NCBI GenBank assembly: GCA_002370555.1
Contig: AP014718.1
Location: forward strand, 1,426,001 to 1,490,000
DNA from: Arthrobacter sp. Hiyo4
GTDB lineage: Bacteria > Actinomycetota > Actinomycetes > Actinomycetales > Micrococcaceae
Direction of reading: 5' to 3'
DNA length: 64,000 nucleotides
Numbering within the stretch: position 1 is the stretch's first letter; every line of letters starts with the position of its first letter. Shown piece by piece: positions 13,101 through 23,687 of the stretch. Below the pieces are notes generated by a model. The model was not told the DNA's origin. It did no database searches and was given only the letters and a program-made list of their open reading frames with translations. Made by a program: the position numbers and the translations under genes.

Positions 13101-13832
13101 GGGTGCTGCGGAGGACAACGCCGAACGGATGGCTGATCTGGCGGAGCGCCTCGCCGCCGTGCAGCGTCGTATTGATGCGGCCGTCCAGGATGCAGGCCGG
13201 GCGGGGGAAGTGCCCACGCTGATTGTGGTCACCAAGTTCCATCCGGCCGCCGACATCAGGCGCCTGGCTGCCCTCGGCGTCCGCGACGTCGGCGAGAACC
13301 GGGATCAGGAAGCCTCCTCGAAGGCGGCCGAACTGGCAGGCCTCGGATTCCACTGGCACTTCGTCGGGCAGCTGCAGAGCAAAAAAGCGAAATCCGTGGT
13401 GAAGTATGCCCATGCGCTCCATTCCGTGGACCGGCTGGCCCTGGTTGATGGCCTCGAGCGTGCCATCGCCGCGGAACAGGAGCGGACGGCCGGGGAGACC
13501 TGGACTGCTTCATCCAGGTCAGCCTCGACGACGACGCCGGCGCGCATCGCGGCGGCGTCGCCGCGGCGGAGGTACCACTCTTGGCCGAGCGGCTGGCGGC
13601 TGCGACAGGACTGGAACTGGCGGGCGTTATGGCCGTCGCCCCATTGGGCACCAGTCCTGAGTCGGCGTTTGAAAAGCTGGCAACCATCTCTGCGGCCTTG
13701 GTAGCGGAGCATCCCGGCGCAACCGCCATCTCGGCGGGCATGAGCCAGGACCTGGAAGCGGCCATCCGTTTTGGTGCGACACACCTTCGAATCGGTTCCG
13801 ATATTCTCGGATCGCGTCCTGACGTGGGGTAG
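13093..13832 (+). CDS. YggS-family pyridoxal phosphate homeostasis protein (frameshifted)
   Basis: This is a single-domain alanine-racemase-fold protein that binds PLP and buffers vitamin B6 and amino acid pools. Seen are the PLP-lysine region TLIVVTKFHP near 13217, DVGENRDQE near 13288, HFVGQLQSKKAK near 13357 and the phosphate-binding end ISAGMSQDLEAAI near 13732. The ATG at 13093 overlaps the pgeF stop. One G is missing near 13493; adding it gives LDCFIQVSLD. The corrected length is about 247 residues. It is the usual neighbour of sepF in the ftsZ-pgeF-yggS-sepF-yggT-divIVA string. Confidence 0.9.
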
Positions 13833-13920
13833 CGTCGAACCCATAGGAAGTGAATGGCGGGGGATTCAAGGCAGTCAAGTCATTGGGCGGCCCGCCTACG
13901 GACACGATTAGGAGTCGACC

Positions 13921-14451
13921 ATGGCCGGCGCTCTGCGCAAGACAATGATCTATCTTGGGCTCGCCGATGGCGATGAACACTACGAGTCCGAGCACGCCAC
14001 AACACGTAAGGACGAGGACGATTCGATGGAAGCTGACCGCGAGGAACGCCGTGCACCGGCACCCGTCCGCGACGTCAGCCGCGAGTCATCAAACGCCCCC
14101 GAAGAGGAATACCGCGCACCAGTGACACCCATCAAGCGTGCGGCCTCAAGCCGCGAAGAACAGTCCGGGCTTCGGCAGATCACCACGATCCACCCGCGGT
14201 CCTACAATGACGCCAAGCTCATCGGTGAGAGTTTCCGGGACGGCATTCCCGTCATCATGAACGTCACCGACATGGGCGAATCGGACGCCAAGCGTCTCGT
14301 TGACTTCTCGGCCGGCCTGGTTTTTGGTCTCCGGGGCAGCATCGAGCGCGTCACCAACAAGGTTTTCCTGCTGTCACCGTCGTACATTGAGGTCATTGGC
14401 GATGACAAGAAGGTCAGCGAGACCCAGGCCAGCTTCTTCAATCAAAGTTAG
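13921..14451 (+). CDS. sepF: Cell division protein SepF
   Basis: SepF anchors FtsZ filaments to the membrane in Gram-positive bacteria. The intact 176-residue frame has an N-terminal segment [18 protein letters not shown], which can form the membrane-binding amphipathic helix. A charged Glu/Arg/Pro-rich linker follows (residues 20-80). The C-terminal SepF domain from about residue 87 contains [26 protein letters not shown] and [17 protein letters not shown]. The ATG follows a GGAG at -11. There are no breaks. The domain matches actinobacterial SepF in length and order. Confidence 0.95.
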   Translation: MAGALRKTMIYLGLADGDEHYESEHATTRKDEDDSMEADREERRAPAPVRDVSRESSNAPEEEYRAPVTPIKRAASSREEQSGLRQITTIHPRSYNDAKLIGESFRDGIPVIMNVTDMGESDAKRLVDFSAGLVFGLRGSIERVTNKVFLLSPSYIEVIGDDKKVSETQASFFNQS

Positions 14452-14467
14452 CCCTGAGCTTATTCCG

Positions 14468-14497
14468 GATGCCAGACAGGTACACCTGTCTGGCATC
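14468..14497 (+). terminator. Perfect hairpin between sepF and yggT
   Basis: A 14-bp perfect stem (GATGCCAGACAGGT / ACCTGTCTGGCATC) with a 2-nt gap lies 16 bp after the sepF stop. No T run follows on either strand, so it may be an RNA processing or stability element rather than an intrinsic terminator. A wider flanking inverted repeat (ATTCCGGAT / ATCCGGAAT) encloses it. Confidence 0.45.
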
Positions 14498-14571
14498 TGT
14501 GCTGAAATAGACAAGAAACATTGGCAGGGCACCGCGGTATCCGGAATGGACATGGAGATATGAGTTAAGTC

Positions 14572-14858
14572 ATGGGAATTGTTTTCGGACTTGTCTATAT
14601 CGCCCTTTTGCTGTTCTTCGTGGCGCTGATCATCCGGCTGGTCTTTGACTGGGTCCAGATGTTTGCCAGGGAGTGGCGTCCGCGTGGTGTTGCCCTCGTG
14701 GTGGCCCACACGGTGTACTCGATCACCGACCCGCCCCTCAAGGGGCTCCGGAGGCTGATCCGCCGTTGAGGCTCGGCGGGGTGACTTTGGACCTCGGGTT
14801 TCTGATCCTGTTCATCGCCGTCAGCATCGCGATGGCGGTCACCAGGGGTTTCGCGTAA
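14572..14858 (+). CDS. YggT family membrane protein (frameshifted)
   Basis: This is a small membrane protein of the YggT family, found beside sepF and divIVA across Gram-positive bacteria; its molecular role is not settled. The first hydrophobic segment is VFGLVYIALLLFFVALIIRL, then a basic loop, the family motif SITDPPLKGLRRLI, and a second segment LGFLILFIAVSIAMAV. One C is missing near 14763 within PPL; uncorrected, the protein stops after 65 residues. The corrected length is 95 residues, normal for actinobacterial YggT. Confidence 0.85.
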
Positions 14859-14934
14859 TCTTCGACAAGACCTAGCGGCGCAGGCGAAGTTCCTGGAATT
14901 GGAACTCCCGCTGAACCGCGAAGAAATCTCCGGT

Positions 14935-14975
14935 TTGACACCCAGTGTTGAATTAGAGGAACCAGACAATATTTA
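14935..14975 (+). promoter_or_regulatory. Candidate divIVA promoter
   Basis: In the 177-bp gap before divIVA there is a TTGACA at 14935-14940 and a second -35-like TTGAAT at 14948-14953, 16 bp from a weak TATTTA at 14970-14975. Only the short motifs are seen; use as a promoter is inferred. Confidence 0.3.
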
Positions 14976-15035
14976 GGTACCGTAGTTTTGACGGCCGGAA
15001 GGCCTACTGACTAACTAGACCAATGAGGTGACCAG

Positions 15036-15731
15036 ATGGCTTTGACGCCAGAAGACGTTGTCAACAAGCGCTTTCAGCCGACCAAGTTCCGCGAAGGGTA
15101 CGACCAGGATGAAGTTGATGACTTCCTGGACGAGATCGTTGTGGAACTCAGGCGCCTGAACCAGGAGAACGACGAGCTTCGCAAGAAGCTTGCAGAATCA
15201 GGTTCCGGTGTGCCGGCAAGCTCCGCTGCGTCCGCCCCGGTGGTCGAGAAGGTTCCCGCACCCATCAAGGCTGACAAGGTTGAGTCCCCGGCGAAGGCCG
15301 AGGTCGAGGCGAAAGCTCCCGACGCCGCCAAGAAGAAGGAAGCCGAGCCGGTAGCACCTGTTGCGGCCGTCCCGGCTGCCGCGCCCACAGCAGCCAACGG
15401 AAGCACGGTTTCAGCCGAGTCCGCTGCCGGCCTGCTCGCCATGGCGCAGCAGATGCACGACCGTCACGTCGCCGACGGTCAGTCCCAGAAGGACAAGATC
15501 ATCGCAGAGGCCCAGATCGAGGCCAGCAGCCTGGTCAACGATGCCCAGGAGAAGTCCCGGAAGATCCTCGGTGCCCTCGAGCAGCAGCGCTCCGTCCTGG
15601 AACGCAAGGTAGAGCAACTCCGCGGCTTCGAACGCGACTACCGCTCACGCCTGAAGGCCTACATCGAAGGCCAGCTTCGCGACCTTGACGCCCGTGGTTC
15701 CGTGGCGGCACCCGAGGTTGAAGCGAACTAG
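15036..15731 (+). CDS. divIVA: DivIVA / Wag31 polar growth protein
   Basis: DivIVA marks curved membrane at poles and septa and directs polar wall growth in actinobacteria. The intact 231-residue frame starts MALTPEDVVNKRFQPTKFRE with the conserved lipid-binding N-terminal domain (residues 1-60, containing GYDQDEVDDFLDEIV). An Ala/Pro/Lys-rich linker spans residues 65-125, and a C-terminal coiled coil runs from about 135 to 220 (QQMHDRHVADGQ, then KDKIIAEAQIEASSLVNDAQ). The ribosome site GAGGTG lies 8 bp before the ATG. A strong terminator follows the gene. Confidence 0.95.
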   Translation: MALTPEDVVNKRFQPTKFREGYDQDEVDDFLDEIVVELRRLNQENDELRKKLAESGSGVPASSAASAPVVEKVPAPIKADKVESPAKAEVEAKAPDAAKKKEAEPVAPVAAVPAAAPTAANGSTVSAESAAGLLAMAQQMHDRHVADGQSQKDKIIAEAQIEASSLVNDAQEKSRKILGALEQQRSVLERKVEQLRGFERDYRSRLKAYIEGQLRDLDARGSVAAPEVEAN

Positions 15732-15753
15732 TTCGTCAAGCACGTATTCTGAG

Positions 15754-15789
15754 AACCGGTGGCTGAGGATTCCTCGGCCGCCGGTTTTT
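15754..15789 (+). terminator. Rho-independent terminator after divIVA
   Basis: A 15-bp stem (AACCGGTGGCTGAGG paired with CCTCGGCCGCCGGTT, two G-U pairs) with a 3-nt loop is followed by a run of five T. It begins 22 bp after the divIVA stop and closes the cell-division transcription unit. Confidence 0.9.
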
Positions 15790-15824
15790 GGGATTTAACA
15801 TCGGTTTTACAAAATGAAAGCACC

Positions 15825-16414
15825 ATGACTGACCACCTCGCCGCTGACGCCGCAAACCCTCCTCCTTCATCGGCCGCCCCCCGCGGGCACTCCAACTCTC
15901 GCTCTTCGCCGGTTTTGCGGTCTTTGCGTACGTCCTGGACCAGCTGACAAAATTCTGGGTGACGTCCTCGATGGTGGAGGGTGAACGCATCCCGGTGCTT
16001 CCGCCGCTCCTGCACTGGTACTTCATCCGCAATTCCGGCGCCGCATTTTCGATCGGGGAAAATGTCACGTGGGTGTTCTCCATCATCATGGCCGGCGTCT
16101 CCATCGCCATTCTGTTCCAGGTGCGCAAGCTGGGCTCGGCCTGGTGGTCGCTGGCACTGGGTCTGCTCCTGGGCGGGGCCCTGGGCAACCTGACGGACAG
16201 ACTCTTCCGAGAGCCCTCGTTCGGCATGGGGCACGTGGTGGATTTCATCCAGCTGCCCAATTTTGCGATCTTCAACATCGCCGATTCCGCGGTGGTCTCA
16301 GCGGTGGTCATCATTTGTATCCTCACGCTAAAGGGGATCGCCCTTGACGGTTCACGCCACGTCGCGGCGGCACGGAAAGAGGCGGCACAGCCGAAGGACA
16401 CGGACGGTGTCTGA
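15825..16414 (+). CDS. lspA: Prolipoprotein signal peptidase LspA (frameshifted near the 5' end)
   Basis: LspA is the membrane aspartyl protease that removes signal peptides from lipid-modified prolipoproteins. Starting at ATG 15825, a hydrophilic N-terminus leads to a first segment with [22 protein letters not shown] follows near 16030, [12 protein letters not shown] near 16180 with one catalytic Asp, and FNIADSAV near 16273 with the other. One C is missing in a C6 run near 15880, separating the first 19 codons from the rest. The corrected length is about 196 residues. The stop overlaps the next GTG start. Confidence 0.9.
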
Positions 16415-17333
16415 GCGTGTAGTGGTCGCCGACGAATTCGGCGGAACGCGGGCGGACGCGGGGCTCGCCAAGTTGATGGGGATTTCCCGGTCAATGGCCG
16501 CCACCCTCATTGCTGAAGGCAACGTGGTGAGCCGCGGCAAGAAACTCGGAAAGTCCGCACGGTTGGTTGCCGGCGATGTCCTGGAAGTGACGGTGCCTGA
16601 ACGACGGGACCCGCTCGAAGTGGTGGAGGAAGTTGTGGAAGGCCTGAAATTCCTGCTGGACGACGACGAATTTGTCGTTGTGGACAAACCGGTGGGCGTT
16701 GCGGCGCATCCGTCGCCTGGCTGGGTAGGGCCCACCGTGGTCGGCGGTCTCGCCGGAGCCGGCTTCCGGATCTCGACGTCGGGTTCCCCTGAGCGGGTGG
16801 GGATTGTGCACCGGCTCGACGTCGGCACGTCCGGGGTGATGGTGGTGGCCAAAACGGAACGCGCCTATACGGCCCTGAAGCGGGCCTTCAAGGAGCGCAC
16901 CGTGGAGAAGGTGTACCACGCGGTGGTCCAGGGGCTCCCGGATCCGCTGCAGGGCACCATCGACGCACCAATCGGTCGCCACCCCGGACACGACTGGCGC
17001 TTTGCCGTGATCGAAGACGGCCGGCCGTCGATCACGCACTATGAGGTGCTGGAGGCTTTTGGCAAGGCCACGCTGGTGGAGGTGCACCTTGAGACCGGGC
17101 GTACACACCAGATCCGTGTCCATTTCTCAGCGTTGCGGCACCCATGCGCCGGAGACCTTACCTACGGGGCGGATCCTCGGCTCGCCGCCACGCTGGGCCT
17201 GACCCGGCAATGGCTCCATGCCCGGCAGCTCGGCTTCGACCACCCGGTAACGGGGGAGCGCGTGACCGTTACCAGCGAATACCCGCAGGACCTGTCCTTT
17301 GCCCTCGAAGTCCTGGAGTCCGGGGAGGCTTAG
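16407..17333 (+). CDS. RluA/RluD-family 23S rRNA pseudouridine synthase
   Basis: This enzyme isomerises uridine to pseudouridine in RNA, probably 23S rRNA by family analogy. GTG 16407 overlaps the lspA stop. An S4-like N-terminal domain ([21 protein letters not shown]) is followed by the catalytic domain with [15 protein letters not shown] and the [15 protein letters not shown] motif containing the catalytic Asp (near 16810), then [12 protein letters not shown] near 17090. The frame is intact, 308 residues. Family members RluA, RluC and RluD cannot be told apart from sequence reading alone; the lspA-rluD order is common. Confidence 0.9.
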   Translation: MSERVVVADEFGGTRADAGLAKLMGISRSMAATLIAEGNVVSRGKKLGKSARLVAGDVLEVTVPERRDPLEVVEEVVEGLKFLLDDDEFVVVDKPVGVAAHPSPGWVGPTVVGGLAGAGFRISTSGSPERVGIVHRLDVGTSGVMVVAKTERAYTALKRAFKERTVEKVYHAVVQGLPDPLQGTIDAPIGRHPGHDWRFAVIEDGRPSITHYEVLEAFGKATLVEVHLETGRTHQIRVHFSALRHPCAGDLTYGADPRLAATLGLTRQWLHARQLGFDHPVTGERVTVTSEYPQDLSFALEVLESGEA

Positions 17334-17371
17334 CGTCTGGGTCGCTGGGCCCTTGGCGGTCCGCCAGCGCT

Positions 17372-17377
17372 TAGAAT
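17372..17377 (+). promoter_or_regulatory. -10 hexamer for probably leaderless dnaE
   Basis: TAGAAT sits six bases before the dnaE GTG, the spacing expected if transcription starts at the start codon. No Shine-Dalgarno sequence lies between. Leaderless use is inferred. Confidence 0.45.
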
Positions 17378-17383
17378 GGTGCG

Positions 17384-20300
17384 GTGACTTCCAGCAATGC
17401 CTCGTTCGTCCATCTCCACAACCACACCGAATACTCCATGTTGGACGGCGCAGCCCGCCTGGGTGAGCTCTTCAACGAGACTGAACGCCTCGGGATGCCA
17501 GCCCTGGCCACCACCGACCACGGGTACCTTTTCGGGGCTTTCGATTTCTGGAAGCGCGCCACGGACCAGGGGATCAAGCCGATTATCGGCGTCGAAGCCT
17601 ACGTCACCCCCGGCACGGCACGGACGGACAAAAGCCGTGTCCGCTGGGCGAGGAACACCAGCGCAAGGACGACATCTCCGGCGGTGGCTCCTACACTCAC
17701 ATGACGCTGCTGAGCTATAACAACGTCGGCATGCGCAACCTCTTCCGGGCCTCGTCCATTGGCTCGCTGGACGCAGTCTTCGGCAAGTGGCCTCGTTTGG
17801 ACCGTGAGCTCCTGAACACATACGCCGAAGGCCTGATCGCCACGACTGGCTGCCCTTCGGGGAGGTCCAGACCCGGCTGCGGCTGGGCCAGTACCGCGAG
17901 GCCGTGGAAGCCGCCTCGGAATTCCGGGACATTTTCGGTGCGGAGAACTATTTCTGCGAACTGATGGACCACGGCCTGGACATTGAACGCCGGGTCACGG
18001 GGGACCTGCTGCGGCTGGCCAAGGACCTGAACCTGCCGCTGGTGGCGACCAACGACCTGCATTACACGCACGAACACGACGCCAAGGCGCACGAGGCCCT
18101 GCTTGCCATCCAGTCGGGTTCCACGCTGCTGGAGCCATCGTATGACAACGGCGGTTCCCGCTTCGCGTTCTCCGGCAGCGGTTACTACCTCAAATCTCCG
18201 CAGGAGATGCGGGAGCTGTTCAGGGACCACCCGGATGCTTGCGACAACACCCTGCTGATCGCCGAGCGGTGCGATGTCTCGTTCAACACCGGTGCTAACT
18301 ACATGCCGCGGTTCCCGTGCCCGCCGGGCGAGGACGAGACCTCCTGGCTGGTCAAGGAAGTTGCCACCGGACTGGAATACCGGTACCCGGGAGGTGTCCC
18401 GGACAAAGTCCGCACCCAGGCTGACTATGAGCTCGAAGTCATCACCTCCATGGGGTTCCCGGGTTACTTCCTGGTGGTGGCCGACTTCATCAACTGGGCG
18501 AAGAAAAACGGCATCCGAGTCGGTCCGGGCCGTGGCTCCGGAGCCGGCTCCATGGTGGCGTACGCCATGCGCATCACGGACCTGGATCCGCTCCTGCACG
18601 GCCTGATCTTTGAACGGTTCCTCAACCCGGACCGTGTGTCCATGCCTGACTTCGACGTTGACTTCGATGACCGTCGGCGGTCCGAGGTCATCGACTATGT
18701 GACCCGGAAATACGGCGACGAGCGCGTGGCCATGATTGTCACATACGGCACCATCAAGACCAAGCAGGCGCTGAAGGACTCCTCCCGTGTGCTGGGTTAC
18801 CCGTTCAGCATGGGTGAGCAGCTGACCAAGGCGCTCCCGCCAGCCGTGATGGCCAAGGACATCCCGCTCGCCGACATCCAGAACAAAGACTCAAAGCGCT
18901 ACAGCGAGGCCGGTGACTTCCGCCAGCTGATTGCAACTGATCCCGAGGCCGCCAAGGTCTTCGAGACGGCTCTCGGCATTGAGGGGCTGAAACGCCAGTG
19001 GGGCGTGCACGCCGCCGGCGTCATTATGTCCTCGGACCCGATCATCGATGTCATCCCGGTCATGCGGCGCATCCAGGACGGCCAGGTCATCACGCAGTTC
19101 GACTACCCCACCTGCGAGGGCCTGGGCCTGATCAAGATGGACTTCCTCGGCCTGCGGAACCTGACGATCATTTCCGACGCCCTGGAGAACATCAAGCTCA
19201 ACCGGGGCCTGGACCTGGACCTGGACAGCCTGGCCCTGGATGACGTGGCCTCGTATGAACTGCTGGCCCGCGGCGACACCCTGGGCGTGTTTCAGCTTGA
19301 TGGCGGCCCCATGCGCTCACTGCTGAAGCTGATGAAGCCTGACAACTTCGAAGACATCTCCGCAGTGCTCGCGCTCTACCGCCCCGGTCCGATGGGCGCC
19401 AACGCGCACACCGACTACGCGCTGCGCAAAAATGGGATCCAGGAAGTCATTCCGATCCACCCCGAACTCAAGGAACCCCTTGCTGAAATCCTCGGCGGAA
19501 CCTACGGCCTGATCGTCTATCAGGAGCAGGTTATGGCCGTAGCCCAGAAGCTCGCGGGCTATTCCCTCGGGCAGGCAGACATTCTGCGGCGCGCCATGGG
19601 CAAGAAGAAGAAATCCGAGCTGGACAAGCAGTTCGCCGGATTCTCCCAGGGCATGCAGGACAACGGCTATTCCATGGCCGCCGTCAAGACCCTGTGGGAC
19701 ATCCTGCTGCCATTCTCCGACTACGCCTTCAACAAGGCCCACTCCGCCGCCTATGGCGTGATCTCCTACTGGACCGCCTACCTGAAGGCGCACTTTGCGC
19801 CGGAATACATGGCTGCCCTGCTGACGTCGGTCGGTGACGACAAGGACAAATCGGCAATTTACCTCAACGAATGCCGGCGCATGGGAATCACCGTCCTGCC
19901 GCCGGATGTGAACGAATCCGCGTTGAACTTCACCCCGGTAGGCACCGACATCCGCTTCGGCATGGGCGCCATCCGCAACGTAGGGGTCAACGCCGTCGAA
20001 GCGATGGTGGCCGCGCGCGAAAAGGAAGGCGCCTACACGTCCTTCAAGGATTACCTCATGAAGGTCCCCGCCGTGGTCTGCAACAAGCGGACCATTGAAT
20101 CCCTGATCAAGGCCGGAGCCTTCGATTCCCTCAACCACCACCGGCGTGCGCTGGCGATGATCCATGAAGAGGCCATCGACTCCGTCATCACCCTCAAACG
20201 AAACGAAGCGATCGGCCAGTTCGATCTCTTCGCCGGTTTCGAGGCGGCCGAATCAGAAGCGTCGCTGAGCATCGAGATTCCCGACCTGCCCGAATGGGAG

Positions 20301-20937
20301 AAGAAGGACAAGCTCTCGTTTGAGCGCGACATGCTCGGCCTGTATGTGTCGGACCACCCGCTGCAGGGCCTGGAAGGACTCCTCAGCCAGCATGCGGACC
20401 AGTCCATCACCTCGATCATCGGCGAAGACGGACCGCACGACGGCGCCATCATCACTATCTCCGGCATGATCACCTCGCTCAGCCGCAGGATCGCGAAGGC
20501 GAGTGGCAACGCCTATGCCCGTGCCGAAATCGAAGACCTCGGCGGTTCGATGGAGGTGATGTTCTTCGGCCAGGTGTACGGCCCCATCGCCTCGGTCCTT
20601 GCCGAAGACCTGATCGTGGTGGTCAAGGGCCGCCTGCAGCGGCGGGACGACGGTGCCATCGCTTTGAACTGCATGGAACTGTCCGTTCCGGACCTCAGTG
20701 AAGGAACCAACGGCCCCGTGCTCATTTCGATGCCCACTCACAAGGCCACCGAGGCTGTTGTCACCGAACTGGGCGATGTCCTGCGCAACCACCGGGGAAA
20801 CTCGGAAGTCCGGCTGCACCTGCAGGGGACACCCGGACGGAAGTCATGGGCTGCCCGTCCATCTCAGGGTGAATCCCAGTCCGTCATTGTTCGGCGACCT
20901 GAAGGTGCTCCTGGGCCCAACCTGCCTGGATAACTAG
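17384..20937 (+). CDS. dnaE: DNA polymerase III alpha subunit DnaE (frameshifted)
   Basis: DnaE1 is the replicative polymerase subunit. The N-terminal PHP domain opens [13 protein letters not shown]; the polymerase core has [14 protein letters not shown] near 18525, PDFDVDFDD with catalytic aspartates near 18646, and LYRPGPMG near 19375. A helix-hairpin-helix region follows, then an OB-fold ([12 protein letters not shown], near 20456). Bases are missing near 17647, 17862, 20828 and 20850. With them restored the protein is about 1186 residues and ends GPTCLDN. The start is GTG 17384, downstream of a close -10 hexamer. Confidence 0.95.
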
Positions 20938-20947
20938 GTTGCCGTAA

Positions 20948-21445
20948 CTAGATTTCGTAGTCCAGCGGGACAGACTGGCCATAGCCGCCGGAGTGGTAGA
21001 GGAGCGGCGAACCGTCGTCGCCCACTTCGCCTTCCACAACTTCAACCACAACTACGGCGTTGTTCTCGAAGGAAAGCCGCATCTGGATCTTGCCGATCAG
21101 CCAGCCGGCGACGTCTTTGAGGATCGGGACCTCGTGCGGGCCAACTTCCCAGTGGTCCCCGCCGAACCTGTCCTTGGTGCGCGCGAAACGGTCGGCCAGC
21201 GCGTGGTTTTCCAGACCCAGCATGTGGACACCAAGGTGGGTGGCGTTGGCCACGGCCGGCCAGGAACTTGAACTGCGGGCCATGTTGAAGGTAAACCGCG
21301 GCGGCTGTGCCGACAGCGACGCCACGGACGTGGCGGTAAAGCCGTAGGGCTCGTCCTGGTAGTTTACGGTGATGATCGCGACCCCGGCCGCATGCCGCCG
21401 GAACATTTCCTTGAAGGTGCCCTCGAACGGCGTTTTGTTTGTCAT
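20948..21445 (-). CDS. Flavin reductase-like FMN-binding protein
   Basis: This 165-residue protein has the split-barrel flavin reductase fold. Typical members bind FMN and either reduce free flavin with NAD(P)H for a partner monooxygenase or act as oxidoreductases. The N-terminus FKEMFRRHAAGVAIITV and the segment PYGFTATSVASLSAQPPRFTFNMARSSSSW match the family's flavin-binding motif. H(L)GVHMLG and a GG(D/H)HW-like stretch follow. It is intact and convergent with dnaE, whose stop lies only 10 bp away. The partner enzyme is not in the window, so its specific role is unknown. Confidence 0.85.
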   Translation of the reverse strand: MTNKTPFEGTFKEMFRRHAAGVAIITVNYQDEPYGFTATSVASLSAQPPRFTFNMARSSSSWPAVANATHLGVHMLGLENHALADRFARTKDRFGGDHWEVGPHEVPILKDVAGWLIGKIQMRLSFENNAVVVVEVVEGEVGDDGSPLLYHSGGYGQSVPLDYEI

Positions 21446-21602
21446 CTTGAAAGTTGCTCCCTGAAAAGCAGGCTGAAATGGACTCTTCCTTAAGGGTATT
21501 AGTCCCGCCGGAGGGGAGCAATCTCCGGACCCGGCACGTCATTTGTCAAGACTGCCCGCGTCATCTGATAGGCCACACCCAACATTTGTTAAGGTTTGTT
21601 TC

Positions 21603-22136
21603 ATGAGAGAACACATCAGCCGCCGGTCTACCCGGCTGCCGTGGAAATGGTTTGCCGCTGCAGCTGCCGGTGGAGTACCCGTTGGGCTGCTGTGGTGGCT
21701 TCTCGCCCCAGGCGGATTGAACCTGATCACCCGCAACCCCGCCCTGGCGGACGGCACCAATCCAGAGGTCTGGCTGCTCAGGGACCTCACCCTTGCCGGG
21801 CTTTGTGTGTTCGCAGGGTGCCTTGTGGCCGTCTTCCTGACCGATAAAGGCGGCCGCGATGCGCACGGGGCCTTCCTCCTGGGCCTGGCCGGCGGACTGG
21901 GCGGCGCCCTGATCGCGTGGCTGACCGGCGCGCTTGCGGGCCAACTTTGGGGCGGCCCCGCAGATACATCTGTCAACGCCAGCGTCGCGTTCTCGCTCCG
22001 GTCCCTGTCCGTGCTGATCCTGTGGCCGGCCGCGACTGCCACGTCCGTGTTTGTCCTGAGCCTGATAAACCTGCTCAAGAGCGGGCCCGGGAGTGCGGGC
22101 ACGCCGGTAGCCGAAGGCAACGCGCCCGGCGCGTAA
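21603..22136 (+). CDS. Hypothetical four-helix membrane protein
   Basis: I recognise no named family with confidence. The 177-residue protein begins at ATG 21603; an in-frame upstream ATG at 21543 exists, but the extension is unlikely because it is hydrophilic and overlaps the divergent promoter area. Hydrophobic segments lie around residues 15-37 (WFAAAAAGGVPVGLLWWLLA), 60-80, 88-115 (glycine-rich AFLLGLAGGLGGALIAWL) and 130-160. It ends in the TAA at 22134-22136, 9 bp before hisD, but a -10-like hexamer overlaps this stop so the two may be separately transcribed. A DUF2567-like membrane protein is possible but unproven. Confidence 0.7.
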   Translation: MREHISRRSTRLPWKWFAAAAAGGVPVGLLWWLLAPGGLNLITRNPALADGTNPEVWLLRDLTLAGLCVFAGCLVAVFLTDKGGRDAHGAFLLGLAGGLGGALIAWLTGALAGQLWGGPADTSVNASVAFSLRSLSVLILWPAATATSVFVLSLINLLKSGPGSAGTPVAEGNAPGA

Positions 22137-22139
22137 AAT
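22134..22139 (+). promoter_or_regulatory. -10 hexamer for probably leaderless hisD
   Basis: TAAAAT overlaps the upstream gene's stop and ends six bases before the hisD GTG. Spacing fits a leaderless transcript; no convincing -35 was found. Confidence 0.45.
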
Positions 22140-22145
22140 GGACCG

Positions 22146-23520
22146 GTGACTATTTCTCCTGAACTTCCTGCCACCCCGCCTGCCGCCGCTGTCAGCTTCC
22201 GGACGGTCGACCTTCGGGGCAGGGCCTGACGCTTGCCGGTTTGCGCGCCGCTGTTCCCCGTGCCCGTCAGCACACCGTGGCGGATGCGGAACAAAAAGTT
22301 GTGGATATCATCAAAGCCGTCCGCGAGGACGGCTACGCAGCCCTCAGCGACCTGGCACTTCGTTTCGATGGAGTCCAGCAGGTCCACCCCCGCGTCCCGG
22401 CGGCCTCGTTGGCCCGGGCGCTGGCGGAACTGGATCCGGCGGTCCGCAGCGCATTGGAAGAATCCATCAGCCGGGCCCGGCGCTTCGCGGACGGGCAGCG
22501 GCCGCGGGATCTCGACGTCGAACTCGGCGATGGTGCGCTGGTGAGCCAGAACTGGGTGCCTGTATCGCGGGTCGGCCTGTACGTCCCCGGCGGTCTCGCC
22601 GTCTATCCGTCGTCGGTCATCATGAACGTTGTCCCGGCGCTGGCTGCGGGAGTGCAGTCCATCGCCCTGGCATCGCCGCCGCAGAAAGACTTCGGCGGCC
22701 TCCCGCACCCCACCATCCTCGCTGCAGCGGCCCTGCTCGGCATCGACGAGGTCTACGCCATCGGCGGGCCCAGGCCATCGCTGCGTTCGCGTACGGCGTG
22801 CCGGCACATGACGCCGGGCCGGCGCTGGAGCCTGTTGATGTAGTCACGGGTCCGGGGAACATTTTTGTGGCTACGGCGAAGCGCCTGGTCAAGGGTGTGG
22901 TGGGAATCGATTCCGAGGCGGGGACCACCGAAATCGCCATCCTGGCTGATGCAACGGCGCAACCTGCTCTGGTGGCGGCAGACCTGATCAGCCAGGCCGA
23001 GCACGACCCTCAGGCAGCCTCCGTGCTCATCACGGACTCGGAGGACCTGGCCGCGGCAGTGCGTACCGAACTGGGCCGGCAGGCGGCCGGCACCAAGCAC
23101 TCCGCGCGCGTGTGCGAGGCGCTGTCCGGCCCGCAGTCGGGAGTTGTCCTGGTGGAGGACCTGGCACAGGGCATCGCCGCCTGCGACGCCTACGCCGCTG
23201 AACACCTTGAAATAATGACCGCTGACGCGCCGGCGGTAGCTGCCCGGATCCGGAACGCCGGGGCGATCTTTGTGGGGGACTACAGCCCTGTCAGCCTGGG
23301 CGACTACTGCGCCGGCTCCAACCACGTCCTGCCCACCAGCGGGACCGCGGCTTTTTCCTCCGGACTGAACGTCACCACTTTCTTGCGCGCCATCCAGGTC
23401 ATCACCTACAGCCGGGCGGCGCTGCAGGAAGTCAGCGGCCACATCGTGAGCCTGTCCGGTGCCGAGGACCTGCCGGCGCACGGTGAAGCGGTCACGGCGC
23501 GCTTCCGCGAGGCCAACTGA
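22146..23520 (+). CDS. hisD: Histidinol dehydrogenase HisD (frameshifted)
   Basis: HisD carries out the last two NAD-dependent steps of histidine synthesis, histidinol to histidine. Conserved stretches include [19 protein letters not shown] near 22570, [20 protein letters not shown] near 22838, [23 protein letters not shown] near 22986 and [21 protein letters not shown] near 23276. The histidines and acidic residues for zinc and catalysis lie in the last three. Bases are missing near 22220 (G run) and 22768 (GGGG to GGG). The corrected length is about 458 residues. No other his genes are in the window. Confidence 0.95.
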
Positions 23521-23552
23521 CGCAGCAGGGCTCGCGGTGCCAGCTCTGGGCA

Positions 23553-23600
23553 CCACTACATGTGGTAATTACAGGATTGTTATTCCGCTACATGTAGTCG
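23553..23600 (+). promoter_or_regulatory. Tandem NrdR boxes upstream of nrdR
   Basis: Two related palindromes, CACTACATGTGGTA and CGCTACATGTAGTC, share the core CTACATGT. The ACATGT centres lie 32 bp apart, about three helical turns. Paired 16-bp boxes at this spacing are the known NrdR operator arrangement, so nrdR is probably autoregulated. The match was made by eye. Confidence 0.7.
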
Positions 23601-23687
23601 TAAACTGAGAGGCGGAGAGGTCCGCCGGCGCCAGAAACGCCGGGGCCGGAAACGTCGGCGCCGGAAGACATCGAGGGAGGGGACACC

